A stretch of DNA of 57,965 bases from Rubripirellula sp. (GTDB lineage Bacteria > Planctomycetota > Planctomycetia > Pirellulales > Pirellulaceae): positions 1 to 57,965 of the forward strand of contig JAQWPZ010000152.1 of assembly GCA_029245125.1 (NCBI GenBank). The letters are read 5' to 3'. Position 1 is the stretch's first letter. The number at the start of each line of letters is the position of its first letter. Below the pieces are notes generated by a model. That model was not told the DNA's origin. It did not search any database and saw nothing but the letters and a program-made list of their open reading frames with translations. Position numbers and translations under genes: made by a program. Positions 28,646 through 37,652 of the stretch are shown piece after piece.

Positions 28646-29193
28646 GAGAGATTGTCCATGCCAAGTGGACTCAATTTCTGAGCCAGCTCTTTGAGAATAT
28701 GGTGCAATCGGTAGCCGACGTTCCCAATGCTTAAGCCGGTCTGCTCACTGATATCACGATATTTCAAGCCGTCAAAATATTTCAGTTTGACGAGTTGCCG
28801 GTCGCTGTCACTCAGTTCTTCCAGACATTTCCGCAGCGTCCCGGTGGCCTCCATCCGCATCAGTGCCGTTTCGGGTGATTGCAAATCCATGTTGCTCGCG
28901 GCCTCCTCTTGATGGTTGGAGAGGGTTTCTTTGCGGTTGTCACGTAAATAGTTGAAAGCGCGGTAGCGGACGCTCTGAAACAGCCATGCTTTGGGGGAGT
29001 CGACATTGTCCCAGCGAACATGGAGCTGCAGAAACACTTCCTGAACGATCTCTTCAGCTACCGCCCGGCGTCCGATCAGCGAGTATGCATAGTGCAGTAG
29101 TGGAGTCTCCTGTTCGTCAAACAGCGATCGGAGCGTGTACTCACACACTTTCTGATCACCGGACGGGTTTCGTTGCGGAGACGGTTTCAACAT
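28642..29193 (-). CDS. ECF RNA polymerase sigma factor
   Basis: 183 aa, the usual length for the group. Region 2 is visible as YAYSLIGRRAVAEEIVQEVF followed by WLFQSVRYRAFNYLRDNRKE. Region 4, with its helix-turn-helix, is ELSDSDRQLVKLKYFDGLKY-RDISEQTGLSIGNVGYRL. No extra C-terminal domain is present. Its stop overlaps the start of the VWA membrane protein by the four bases ATGA, the arrangement typical of a sigma factor and its membrane regulator. It probably binds the core polymerase and transcribes its own operon and other envelope genes. ECF subgroup not assigned. The ATG at 29193 is the only good start in frame. Confidence 0.95.
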   Translation of the reverse strand: MLKPSPQRNPSGDQKVCEYTLRSLFDEQETPLLHYAYSLIGRRAVAEEIVQEVFLQLHVRWDNVDSPKAWLFQSVRYRAFNYLRDNRKETLSNHQEEAASNMDLQSPETALMRMEATGTLRKCLEELSDSDRQLVKLKYFDGLKYRDISEQTGLSIGNVGYRLHHILKELAQKLSPLGMDNLS

Positions 29194-29619
29194 TGACTCT
29201 ATGCTGCGCCGGGTAGCCCTGAATCAGGACGATTTCACGCTCTATAGAAGAAGACCCGGCTGAGATCAGTTTCTTAGGAAATTCCCAAATTCTTTTTTGG
29301 GGATGGCGTAATGCTCCGGTGGCCAGAACTCCAGTTGCCAGTGCATTTTCACCCGATTTGCGAGTTCGTGGGCGAGCCCGCTTGCGGTCCCTAGCCGCTC
29401 AATCTTAACTCCTCCGGTTTCGGCCGACCGGCCTTGTTTGCCAGGAATTGTGTTGCCCCCCGCCGGCGGCGATCCATCGAGACGCCGGCGGCGATCCATC
29501 GAGACGCTGGCGGCGAAAGAGGATTCGGGGCCAAACAGTAGGCGGTTTTGCGTGTTTCCGCGGCGATTGCCCCGCTTTTTTAACGCCAGCCGTTCGTGGT
29601 AAGCCAGGCCCAGCACAGG
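29194..29619. other. Intergenic region upstream of the sigma operon
   Basis: No well-supported gene. A 116-codon minus frame (29266-29616) is open, but about 40% of it is repeat-derived (RRRRLDGSPPAGG) and no domain is visible. The region should hold the sigma-operon promoter. It also carries a 22-bp tandem repeat (29461-29518) and a short inverted repeat CCCAAA-TTCTTT-TTTGGG (29284-29301). Confidence 0.5.
29461..29518. repeat. Tandem repeat, about 2.6 x 22 bp
   Basis: Two identical 22-bp units beginning CGCCGGCGGCGATCCATCGA, then a diverged partial third. It is in the spacer between the sulfatase-esterase gene and the sigma operon. Confidence 0.85.
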
Positions 29620-31863
29620 TTACTTGAGTGTTTGCCGAAACAGTCCGTCGGCAGTTTCAAGCATTTGGTCGAACCAGACTTGTTTGCCAAGAAACGGGTG
29701 GGGAGCAGCGTCGATCATGGTCAATTCGCTGCTAATTCCCAATTCCTTCGCCCGCTGTCGGAATCGATCTGCGTGCGTACTGGGATCATCTTTCTCACCC
29801 GTAATGAACCAGCAGGGTGGATCACTTTTGTCGAGATGCTCGAGCGGCGAGGCGAGGCGATAGGCGGCGGGTTGCTGTTGCTGTGACCCGCCGAGAAACT
29901 GTCGCCAGATTTGTCCGCGAGCCTCGCTTGCCGAGACATCCCGCACACGTTCTGATTGCAGATCAGTTTGCGCTCCCATTGGGATGGCTGCTTGGATGGC
30001 GCTACTGAATTCCGCGTTGCCACCGTTGCCCTCCAATGCTTCGATCCCCGCTGACGTCGCCAGCAGCGCAGTCAAGTGTCCTCCCGCAGAGAGTCCGATC
30101 GCTCCAATCTGTTGAGGATCGATCCCGTACCGATCGGCGTTGGCCCGCAGGAATCGGACGGCTGCTTTGCAATCGTGGATAGCTGCGGGAAAAGGGGCTT
30201 CACCGCTCAGACGGTAAGAAATCGTCGCGGTGACGTAACCCCTTGATGCCAGCGCTTGCGCCACGTTCGCATGACTCGACCGATTTCCTTTTGCCCAGCC
30301 ACCGCCATGAATGCAGACAATGGCTGGAAGCTTCCCCCATTCTTCTTTCGGTCGGTACAGATCCATTGCCAATGCTCGGTCACCGTAATTCGCATAGGTC
30401 ACGTCACGTTCCACGTTCAAACTTGCGACGGTAGACCTTGGGGTCATGGTTCGTGCATCGGGACTCGGTGCGGGGATGACCTCGCCCGCTGATCGTGCGT
30501 CAAGCCGCATCTCATGTTGAAACAGGTTTGCCATCCCACGTAACTTCCGCGAGATATCACGATTTCTGACCAACTTTTTTTCGCCAGGATCCTGCGACAG
30601 GTCATAGAGTTCGAGACTGGGATTGAGTTTTAATTTCCAATTCCGCCAGCGGACGGCAGCCAAGGCACCATGGCTGCCGTGATAAAAGAACGCATCGTTG
30701 TATTCATTGCGGTTGATGATTTGAGCCCATTCACCGGACGGATCCCAACGTCGTCGCAACGGGACCGTTGCGTTCAGCGACTTCTTCATCCCAGGTGGCG
30801 GGACAATGCGAGTTTCACCCTTCAGTAAGGGGCTGATGTCACGTCCATCGATGACGCGTTCCTCTGGGACTTTGATCCCTGCGAAAGTGGCGAGGGTTGG
30901 ATACCAGTCCATCGCACGTACGACAGCTGATGATTCGACCCCTGTTTGCAATCCCTGGCCTGGGCCCCACGCAATCGCCGGAACGCGAATGCCGCCCTCG
31001 TAAGTCGACAATTTCCAGCCGCGAATTTTTTGCTCGGGAGTTCGACCCGGTCCGCGACCATTGTCCGATGCGTAAACGACAATCGTGTTCTCGGCGATTC
31101 CTAGTTTCTTTAACTCATCCATCAAGCGACCGACGTTGTGGTCAAGTTCTTGAATGGCGTCGCCATACTCGCCCCAGTTCGAACTTCCTTTGAATGCTTC
31201 GCTCACTCCGAGCGGGTTGTGCAGCATCGTGTGCGGCAAATACAAGAAAAAGGGTCTTTCGCGATTCTGCTGCATGAACTTAATCGCTTCATCGGTATAG
31301 AGTTTTGTCAGCTCGGCGGGATCAGCTGGGCGTTTGACCACTTCACCGTTCCGGATCAACGGCACACCACCTTGATCTTTGAAGTAAACGATTTCCACAT
31401 CGTCCAGATTGTGCAACAGTCCAAAGTAGTGATCGAATCCTTGGTTTTTTGGCAGAAACGGATCGTGGAATCCAAGGTGCCATTTGCCGATGCAGGCGGT
31501 CGCGTAACCGTTGTCTTGCATTAACTCACCGAGCGTTAACTCATCTGGATGAATGCCAGAGTTCGAGTCAGCCCGATGGACCCAGGTTTCGTTCCCAACT
31601 CGCCGGGGGTAACAACCCGTTAGCAAACCTGCTCGTGAAGGACTGCAAATGGGCGCGGCCGCGTAGTAGTCCGTCAAGCGTGTTCCCGCCGCTGCCAAGG
31701 CATCGATTCGTGGTGTTGCCACTTCAGTGGCCCCATAGCAACCGAGGTCGTAGTAGCCTTGATCGTCAACAAAAATGAAAACGAGATTCGGCTTGCTTGT
31801 CGCCGCTATCGACCACGGGTTGATCAGTAACAGCAGTGTCAGCGAAATCCAAATTCTGTTCAC
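29620..31863 (-). CDS. Exported sulfatase fused to an alpha/beta-hydrolase esterase
   Basis: 747 aa with a signal peptide at 1-20 (LTLLLLINPWSIAA). Residues ~24-455 are an arylsulfatase: LVFIFVDDQGYYDLGCYGA supplies metal ligands, Cys73 in CSPSR is the formylglycine precursor, and GKWHLGFHD follows. Residues ~480-747 are an esterase of the carboxylesterase / BD-FAE kind: HGGGW oxyanion motif, nucleophile Ser592 in GLSAGGH, and a C-terminal catalytic His (DAAPHPF). Both sets of catalytic residues are complete. Inferred role: removal of sulfate and acyl groups from the same algal or animal polysaccharide. Single-domain versions of each are common; the fusion is notable. The same-strand cytochrome gene lies 220 bp upstream, so a shared transcript is uncertain. 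Confidence 0.93.
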   Translation of the reverse strand: MNRIWISLTLLLLINPWSIAATSKPNLVFIFVDDQGYYDLGCYGATEVATPRIDALAAAGTRLTDYYAAAPICSPSRAGLLTGCYPRRVGNETWVHRADSNSGIHPDELTLGELMQDNGYATACIGKWHLGFHDPFLPKNQGFDHYFGLLHNLDDVEIVYFKDQGGVPLIRNGEVVKRPADPAELTKLYTDEAIKFMQQNRERPFFLYLPHTMLHNPLGVSEAFKGSSNWGEYGDAIQELDHNVGRLMDELKKLGIAENTIVVYASDNGRGPGRTPEQKIRGWKLSTYEGGIRVPAIAWGPGQGLQTGVESSAVVRAMDWYPTLATFAGIKVPEERVIDGRDISPLLKGETRIVPPPGMKKSLNATVPLRRRWDPSGEWAQIINRNEYNDAFFYHGSHGALAAVRWRNWKLKLNPSLELYDLSQDPGEKKLVRNRDISRKLRGMANLFQHEMRLDARSAGEVIPAPSPDARTMTPRSTVASLNVERDVTYANYGDRALAMDLYRPKEEWGKLPAIVCIHGGGWAKGNRSSHANVAQALASRGYVTATISYRLSGEAPFPAAIHDCKAAVRFLRANADRYGIDPQQIGAIGLSAGGHLTALLATSAGIEALEGNGGNAEFSSAIQAAIPMGAQTDLQSERVRDVSASEARGQIWRQFLGGSQQQQPAAYRLASPLEHLDKSDPPCWFITGEKDDPSTHADRFRQRAKELGISSELTMIDAAPHPFLGKQVWFDQMLETADGLFRQTLK

Positions 31864-32083
31864 AGCAAGTCCTCGGGCAAAGAGACGCTCGGTGAGCGGG
31901 AGTTGGGTTATGGGTTTCCCAGAGATGGGATTCCTGCGTGGGATTCAGCCGGAGCATTGTAATCGAGCGTGCTCCAATGACGGGCAGTAAGCGGAATCGC
32001 TCTTGTTTCGTTCCGTTCTTCGCGTGCCCAGTGCTTGGCCGGGCTTCGCGGGGGAAAGGCTTCGCTGGGACAATGCCCGTGAA

Positions 32084-34591
32084 TTAGCTTGGCGAACTGG
32101 TTGACGTTTTGAGTCGCTTCGCTCTTCGTCGCCGAATGACGATGGTGGCAATAATTCCCAGACATGCAGGTACCGCCAGGACTTGCAACCAAGCAGAGGA
32201 CAGCACGATTTTTTGAACCAAATTGGCGTGCTGTTCATTCGTTTTTGGCAATTGACCAGAGTACTTCGCCAAGTGGTGCAGCAAATTGACGGCAACGGAT
32301 TGATCGGGGATCTCTTGGTGACAGGCGATGCAGGTTCCTTCCCGCGTCATATGCTCGATCTCTTCTTTTGTGAAGGCGCGGGATAGTTTCCAGTGGTGCC
32401 CGACCGTTGCGACTTGGTTTCCATCCTTGTCGACAATTTGCGACCAATCGTGATCAAGATTTTCGATGGCTTCCATTTGAGGTTGCGCGCGTTTTGACAG
32501 AATGGTTCCGTCAGTTGTTTCGAGATCGACAACGTGTTTCTCGTTCCACGGCCGGGTTCCACTGATCCCGAGCCCCAACGCCTTGTCGGACGAATGGCAC
32601 GATTCACAAGTTCGGGCATTCTTGGTCATCGTGTGTGGTTGTGTCGGACTCATGTCAATTGCCAACTGACCTTCCTCGCCACTTCGTTCCATCCCACTTG
32701 GGGTCTTGAAGATGTGATTGGTCAGAATGGGTTTGCCGTTCGCACCAATGATCGTGATCGCCGGCTGGCATCCGGGAGCCAGCGGTGTAACTCGGCCTTC
32801 GCCATTAATTCCCATCATCGGTTCTTCCCAACGCAAGTAGCTGCGTTGTTCGCTCACTTTTCCCGGGATCATCAGGTCGTAGGATGACTCGCCGTCGTCA
32901 GCGCGAAATTCTGGCTGCATGTGCTTGCGACCTGCGGCGATCCAGTCGAATCCCATTCGGGATTCATCAATTTCGGGACATAGGTCTCGCTGGCTATAGT
33001 CAACTTTGACGTGACAGCCGTAACACTGCGGCGTCCAACTGGCGTGGCAGGTGTAGCATTCCATTCTGTCGAGGTGTTGAGAAACTCCTTGCATCGAGAC
33101 TAAGCCTCGCTCGCTAATCGCTTTTTCTTTCACGAGTTTCTTTAAGGGCTTTAAGCGAAGGTCTGCTCCCTCGGCGGTATAGACGATGACTTCGTTTCCG
33201 TCCCGAACCACGTTCTCGTAGGGATTGCCACGAGCGGTAAGCAGGAAACCATCCTTTTTCTCGTGAGCTGTTCCGGCCCAGGTGTGCGGAAGCTGTTGCT
33301 GGGCGAGACCGCGCGGCTCACCTTCGGCCGACTCCATGGCGAATTCGTCCATAAAACCGATCGGTAAATCCCACGGGTATTGATCGGGCGTTCCATGGCA
33401 GTCGGAACATTCAATTTGCACTGCCGCAAGATTGGTCGGGGCCAAGAACCCATCACCGTGGATATCAATCGAAGTGTGACAGTCCTGGCACTTCATTCCT
33501 TTCTGGTAATGGATGTCCTGTTCCATTGCGATGTAGTGCTTGGTGTGCAAACCAGGCTGGTCGTCTCCCTCTGCAGTGAATGGGGCTGCGTAGGGAGATT
33601 CCATCAAGCCCTGGAATGAGACACCGATTCGTTTTCCGCGGTTGTGGCACGTCGTGCAAGTTTCAGCCGGCAAGCCGTGATAGCTGACGCCATGCAGTGT
33701 GACCGTTGCTTCACGAGTGCCCTGGATTTGATGCGTCAATGGATGGGCTGGCTCGTCCTTGGGAATCGATAGATCAGGTCCTTCGTAGAATCCTTCGTTG
33801 CTGTAGGGGATGTGGCATGACGAACATCCCATGCCGCGAAAGTCACCTCGCTTGGAACGCCCTTTGACCGCGTGATGACAGCGATTGCATTCCTGTCGAA
33901 TGTAAGTGAACGCTGCCAACGTCGGATCCTCTTCTAATTTGTCCAATTCATCGAACCCGATCGCGTCGGGCAGCGGTTGGTGCGAGTCAACGAAGACATC
34001 CGGTTCCAGTTCCTTGAGTCGCTGCATGTATTGGCGATAGAGATCCGTGCCGAGTCGCAATTTTGGATCTGTCGGATTCTTGACCGCGTAGTTGGCATAC
34101 TTGTGTTCATAACCTGTCAGCGCGCCAAACGACCAACACGTGCCCTGAATCTTTCCCGCCTCGGTCATCATCAAACTCTGCCACTGGACACGGACTTGTT
34201 CCTCGTGACACTGGCCGCAGGTGTCGGCATTGATCCAGGGGCTACCGGGATCAGGGAAGAAATTGTCGCCGCCGTGGGCGATGGTTTTGTCTTTGGTTTC
34301 CGACGGGTTGCCGTTATGACAAACCACGCAGCCGGCTGAATCGCCGCGCTCTTCACCACGGACCATGATTTGATTCAGCATCTCAGAGCCGATTTCTCGG
34401 ATCGGTGCGATCTCTCCATGGCAGGCCATGCACCCCGATTTCGAGGCATTGGGGAAGTGATCCACCAGCCGCTCTTGAGCGGTCGCGTTCGGTAACTGCC
34501 AGCCCATCAAGAGAATAGTTGCCAACGACAGGATCGGGCTGAGTCGACGATTGCTCAGCTGTGAATTGAATGCGTGAAGGTGCTTTGACAA
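32084..34591 (-). CDS. Twelve-haem cytochrome c with C-terminal membrane anchor
   Basis: 835 aa with exactly twelve CxxCH motifs: CMACH, CVVCH, CGQCH, CNRCH, CSSCH, CTTCH, CQDCH, CSDCH, CYTCH, CYGCH, CESCH and CIACH. A signal sequence is visible at ~18-38 (ILSLATILLMGWQ...TAQ). The C-terminus has one membrane segment (~800-818) followed by RRRRAKR, which puts the haem domain in the periplasm. It should carry electrons, or act as a multihaem reductase; no haem has an obvious CxxCK or other non-His ligation, so no particular reaction is indicated. The start is a TTG at 34591; no better ATG gives a full signal peptide. Redox partner genes are not adjacent, so its partner is unknown. Confidence 0.9.
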   Translation of the reverse strand: MSKHLHAFNSQLSNRRLSPILSLATILLMGWQLPNATAQERLVDHFPNASKSGCMACHGEIAPIREIGSEMLNQIMVRGEERGDSAGCVVCHNGNPSETKDKTIAHGGDNFFPDPGSPWINADTCGQCHEEQVRVQWQSLMMTEAGKIQGTCWSFGALTGYEHKYANYAVKNPTDPKLRLGTDLYRQYMQRLKELEPDVFVDSHQPLPDAIGFDELDKLEEDPTLAAFTYIRQECNRCHHAVKGRSKRGDFRGMGCSSCHIPYSNEGFYEGPDLSIPKDEPAHPLTHQIQGTREATVTLHGVSYHGLPAETCTTCHNRGKRIGVSFQGLMESPYAAPFTAEGDDQPGLHTKHYIAMEQDIHYQKGMKCQDCHTSIDIHGDGFLAPTNLAAVQIECSDCHGTPDQYPWDLPIGFMDEFAMESAEGEPRGLAQQQLPHTWAGTAHEKKDGFLLTARGNPYENVVRDGNEVIVYTAEGADLRLKPLKKLVKEKAISERGLVSMQGVSQHLDRMECYTCHASWTPQCYGCHVKVDYSQRDLCPEIDESRMGFDWIAAGRKHMQPEFRADDGESSYDLMIPGKVSEQRSYLRWEEPMMGINGEGRVTPLAPGCQPAITIIGANGKPILTNHIFKTPSGMERSGEEGQLAIDMSPTQPHTMTKNARTCESCHSSDKALGLGISGTRPWNEKHVVDLETTDGTILSKRAQPQMEAIENLDHDWSQIVDKDGNQVATVGHHWKLSRAFTKEEIEHMTREGTCIACHQEIPDQSVAVNLLHHLAKYSGQLPKTNEQHANLVQKIVLSSAWLQVLAVPACLGIIATIVIRRRRAKRLKTSTSSPS

Positions 34592-35023
34592 GGTGATCGT
34601 TCTGTCGGCGAAGCGTAGTCAATGAGTTGTGCTGGCCGACATTCTGCGCGAAATTGCGGCCGCTGACTATTGAGCCTCCTTGCTGTCCCACGCTCAATTG
34701 GCAGGGAAGGCTTGGGGGCATCCATACGCGATGCCCGATCAATGTGGAGCCACGGTGAGCTCTATGTTCCTCCAAAAGGGGGGCTTTCACGGGGATTTGA
34801 CTTCAGCTGGCGATTTGCAACGATGTTGGTCCAACGATCCCCGTCGGTGCGTCGCCTGTGTTGGCGAACGCAATCTCAGCGCTGCTGCACAAGGCTGTGG
34901 TTTGGGAATACCCGGCTGTCGGACCAGATCTCAGGCAGGGGTTCGATACAGTGCTCTGACCGCTCCAATGGCTGCATCGGCATTCGCAGCCAGGCGGCAT
35001 TCGATCTTAACGGAAGGACTGAA
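34592..35023. other. Divergent intergenic region between cytochrome and hydrolase-fusion genes
   Basis: No separate gene. The reading frame of the downstream gene stays open upstream to 34670, but that stretch has no signal peptide or domain and the start at 35024 is far better. Promoters for both divergent genes should lie here. Confidence 0.5.
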
Positions 35024-37258
35024 ATGACGGCTATTGCTCGACGAGTTCTGGTCACCACAGCTTTGATGGTGATTTCGTGGAACACACCGCACTTGGCGGC
35101 AACCGAACCGGTCGCATTTGATCAGATCGCGGCCTTGGTCGATCAAGCTGTTGCGAGGGGCGACGCCGCAGGTGCTGTGCATTTGGTCGGACGTGGCGGG
35201 ACGATCATTCATTCCCACCAAGCGGGAGTGCGTGACGTCAACAGCGGTGCACCGATCGGATCCAATACGGTGGTGCGGATTTATTCTATGACCAAGCCGA
35301 TCACGTCGGTTGCTGCCATGACTCTTTATGAGCAAGGCAAATTTCAGTTGGACGATCCCGTTTCGAAGTACATTCCGGCATTCAAGCAATCCTCCGTTTG
35401 GGATGGCGAGAAACAACAGGCGATCGCTCCCAAACGACCAATCACGGTGCGTGATGTCTTTCGCCACACAACGGGTTTCGCTTATGGCGGTAACGGCAAC
35501 GCAGAAGTCGATCGACGTTACCACGAGGCAGGGCTCAAGTATCGGCCGCCGCAAGCGATGCTGCCACCTGAGATGACGATCGAGGAAGCCGCTATCAAGA
35601 TGGCTGGGATTCCTGCTCATCATCATCCAGGCGAACGATTTACTTACGGCTTCAGTACCGACCTGCTGGGGCGATTGATCGAAGTTTGGTCCGGTGTTCC
35701 GCTGGATCAGTACCTGCAACGAGCTGTCTTGCAACCACTTGAGATGCAAGACACCGCGTTCAGCGTGCCGGCAGATCGTCAAAGCCGATTTGCAAGTTGC
35801 CATACGAAACGCCAGGGGAAATTGGCCATCGTTGATCCGTGCACCGATAGCCCCTTTGTCGACGGTTTCCAGTTTTTGTCAGGTGGTGGCGGACTGATGT
35901 CTACAACCGCAGATTACGCCAAGTTCTGCCAAATGCTTGTTGGGGATGGGGTGCGAAACGAAACCCAGATACTCAAGCCCGAAACCTTGCAGTTGATGTT
36001 CACGGATCAGCTGGCGGATGTGCCTGGCCAGTTTCGGTTTGGGCTCGGGTTCGCCATCAACGATATTGAAGTTGGCAGTGGTGATGAGAGCCGATCAGTC
36101 AAGCAATATTCATGGGGTGGTTATGCAAGTACGGATTTTCGCATCGTTCCTGAGCTTGGTTTGTACCAGATCTTCGTAAGACAACATGTGCCTTCACAAC
36201 ATCAATTAGCGGGCCAAGCATTCGATCAGGTCTACCGCAATTATGACCAACTGGTATCAAAACCCGGACTCCAAGATGGTGACGTTTCAGGGCAGACGCC
36301 AGCCAGCGATACTGAGCCAGCCAGCGATACCCAGTCAGCCAGCGATACTGAGTCAGCCAGTGAAGCCCAGCCAGCTAGCGATACCCAGTCAGCCAGTGAA
36401 GCCCAGTCAGTAGGCAAACCCGAGCCGACCGATCTGGGCACTCACGGCTTCGTCGATTCCGACGGCGTCAAGCTGCATTATGTGACGCGTGGTCAAGGCA
36501 AGTTGTTGGTGATGCTGCATGGTTTCCCCGACTACTGGTACACGTGGCGTGAGCAAATCCCCGCTTTGGCCGAGCATTTTCAGGTCGTTGCCATTGATCT
36601 TCGTGGTTACAACTGGAGCGATCAGCCGGAGGGAGTACAGAACTACACGCTTGATAAACTTGTTGGTGATGTGGAGGCAGTGATCGACCATTTTGGTCAA
36701 GAACAGGCGATCGTCGTTGGGCACGACTGGGGCGGCATGATTGCGTGGACGTTTGCAATGCAGCGACCCGAGAGAACCGAAAAGTTGGTGGTGCTCAATT
36801 TGCCACACCCAGCCGGGCTGACGCGGGAGCTCGCGAATAATCCTGACCAGCAAGCTGCTTCGGCTTATGCCCGTGAGTTCCAAAAACCTGATGCGGCCAG
36901 CAGGCTGAACGCGCAAGGTTTGACGTTTTGGGTGAAGGACCCCGAAGCTCGCCGCAAGTACGTTCAAGCATTTCAACGCTCGTCGTTTGAAGCCATGTTG
37001 AATTTCTATAAAGCGAATTATCCTCGACCGCCCTACCAGGCTCAGCAGGAATTTCCCAAGGTGAAATGCCCCGTGCTGCTCCTCCACGGACTGGGAGATA
37101 CTGCGTTGCTGCCTGAAGGGTTGAATGGAACATGGAACCAAGTTCAAAACGAATTGACCTTGGTGACCATTCCCGGCGCGAGTCACTTTGTGCAACAAGA
37201 TGCTGCCGCCTCGGTGACAGGGCATCTGGTTCGATGGCTAACAGGTTTGACTGAATAA
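35024..37258 (+). CDS. Beta-lactamase-family serine hydrolase fused to an epoxide-hydrolase-like domain
   Basis: 744 aa. ATG 35024 has GGAAGG six bases upstream and starts a signal peptide ([16 protein letters not shown]...LAAT). Residues ~35-410 form a class C beta-lactamase / D-aminopeptidase-family hydrolase: Ser88 and Lys91 in SMTK and Tyr208 in YGFS, which replaces the classic YxN. Enzymes of this type are more often esterases than true lactamases. A linker of six SASDTQ-type repeats (~426-462) leads to an alpha/beta-hydrolase (~470-744): [10 protein letters not shown], then Asp568 in GHDWGG. An Asp nucleophile in that elbow is the epoxide hydrolase / dehalogenase signature. A catalytic His is likely in GASHFVQ. 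The substrate pair is unknown; the fusion suggests sequential attack on one compound. Confidence 0.92.
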   Translation: MTAIARRVLVTTALMVISWNTPHLAATEPVAFDQIAALVDQAVARGDAAGAVHLVGRGGTIIHSHQAGVRDVNSGAPIGSNTVVRIYSMTKPITSVAAMTLYEQGKFQLDDPVSKYIPAFKQSSVWDGEKQQAIAPKRPITVRDVFRHTTGFAYGGNGNAEVDRRYHEAGLKYRPPQAMLPPEMTIEEAAIKMAGIPAHHHPGERFTYGFSTDLLGRLIEVWSGVPLDQYLQRAVLQPLEMQDTAFSVPADRQSRFASCHTKRQGKLAIVDPCTDSPFVDGFQFLSGGGGLMSTTADYAKFCQMLVGDGVRNETQILKPETLQLMFTDQLADVPGQFRFGLGFAINDIEVGSGDESRSVKQYSWGGYASTDFRIVPELGLYQIFVRQHVPSQHQLAGQAFDQVYRNYDQLVSKPGLQDGDVSGQTPASDTEPASDTQSASDTESASEAQPASDTQSASEAQSVGKPEPTDLGTHGFVDSDGVKLHYVTRGQGKLLVMLHGFPDYWYTWREQIPALAEHFQVVAIDLRGYNWSDQPEGVQNYTLDKLVGDVEAVIDHFGQEQAIVVGHDWGGMIAWTFAMQRPERTEKLVVLNLPHPAGLTRELANNPDQQAASAYAREFQKPDAASRLNAQGLTFWVKDPEARRKYVQAFQRSSFEAMLNFYKANYPRPPYQAQQEFPKVKCPVLLLHGLGDTALLPEGLNGTWNQVQNELTLVTIPGASHFVQQDAAASVTGHLVRWLTGLTE
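36299..36409 (+). repeat. In-frame 18-bp tandem repeat linker, 6 units
   Basis: Six units of the type CCAGCCAGCGATACTGAG encode [24 protein letters not shown] and so on, precisely between the two hydrolase domains. The units differ at a few positions, so the array is not newly formed. Confidence 0.9.
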
Positions 37259-37652
37259 TGTCGCGGGCGTAACGTTTGCTTAAAAGCAGTGACCGTTTGC
37301 CGTGTTGATCCGCTGGCTGATCAACACCCCTGTCTGCGGTGAAGGCGCCGAGCCGTTTTGCGTTCACTGCCGATTCACATTCCAATCGCGGCGCGTATCA
37401 ATTTTTTTCCGTTCTTGTCTGACAACACCCGCGGATCAAGTTGCGGCAGCTAAGTCCTCCATTCGCCAATTGAATGTTCGATCATGCTGTTTCCCGTTTG
37501 TGCAGAATCTGCCCGTTATCACCGTTCCAGATTGACGCAGTCTCCTGCGTATCGTCGTCGGCGGCAATTGGCCGGTTGAGACGTGCTGCCGGGACATTTG
37601 CTCGATTCAGCAGCAGGCGGCGAAGTTGGTTGCAGGGATTTCTCTCGCAAAC
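37259..37652. other. Convergent intergenic region, 394 bp
   Basis: No supported gene; two plus-strand frames (37302-37535, 37474-37722) show no domain or signal. It contains the hairpin at 37302-37327. Confidence 0.55.
37302..37327. terminator. Hairpin after the hydrolase-fusion gene, candidate terminator
   Basis: Perfect 9-bp arms GTGTTGATC and GATCAACAC around an 8-base loop (CGCTGGCT), 44 bp past the stop of the plus-strand gene and within a convergent junction. There is no U-tract. Confidence 0.45.

Noticed and set aside
29266..29616. A 116-codon minus frame just after the sulfatase-esterase gene
   Set aside because: Much of it is translated tandem repeat, no domain is visible and there is no clear ribosome-binding site; too weak to list as a gene.
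34670..35023. Longer N-terminus for the beta-lactamase-family fusion
   Set aside because: The added 118 residues have no signal peptide or domain, and ATG 35024 has a good ribosome-binding site followed by a signal peptide.
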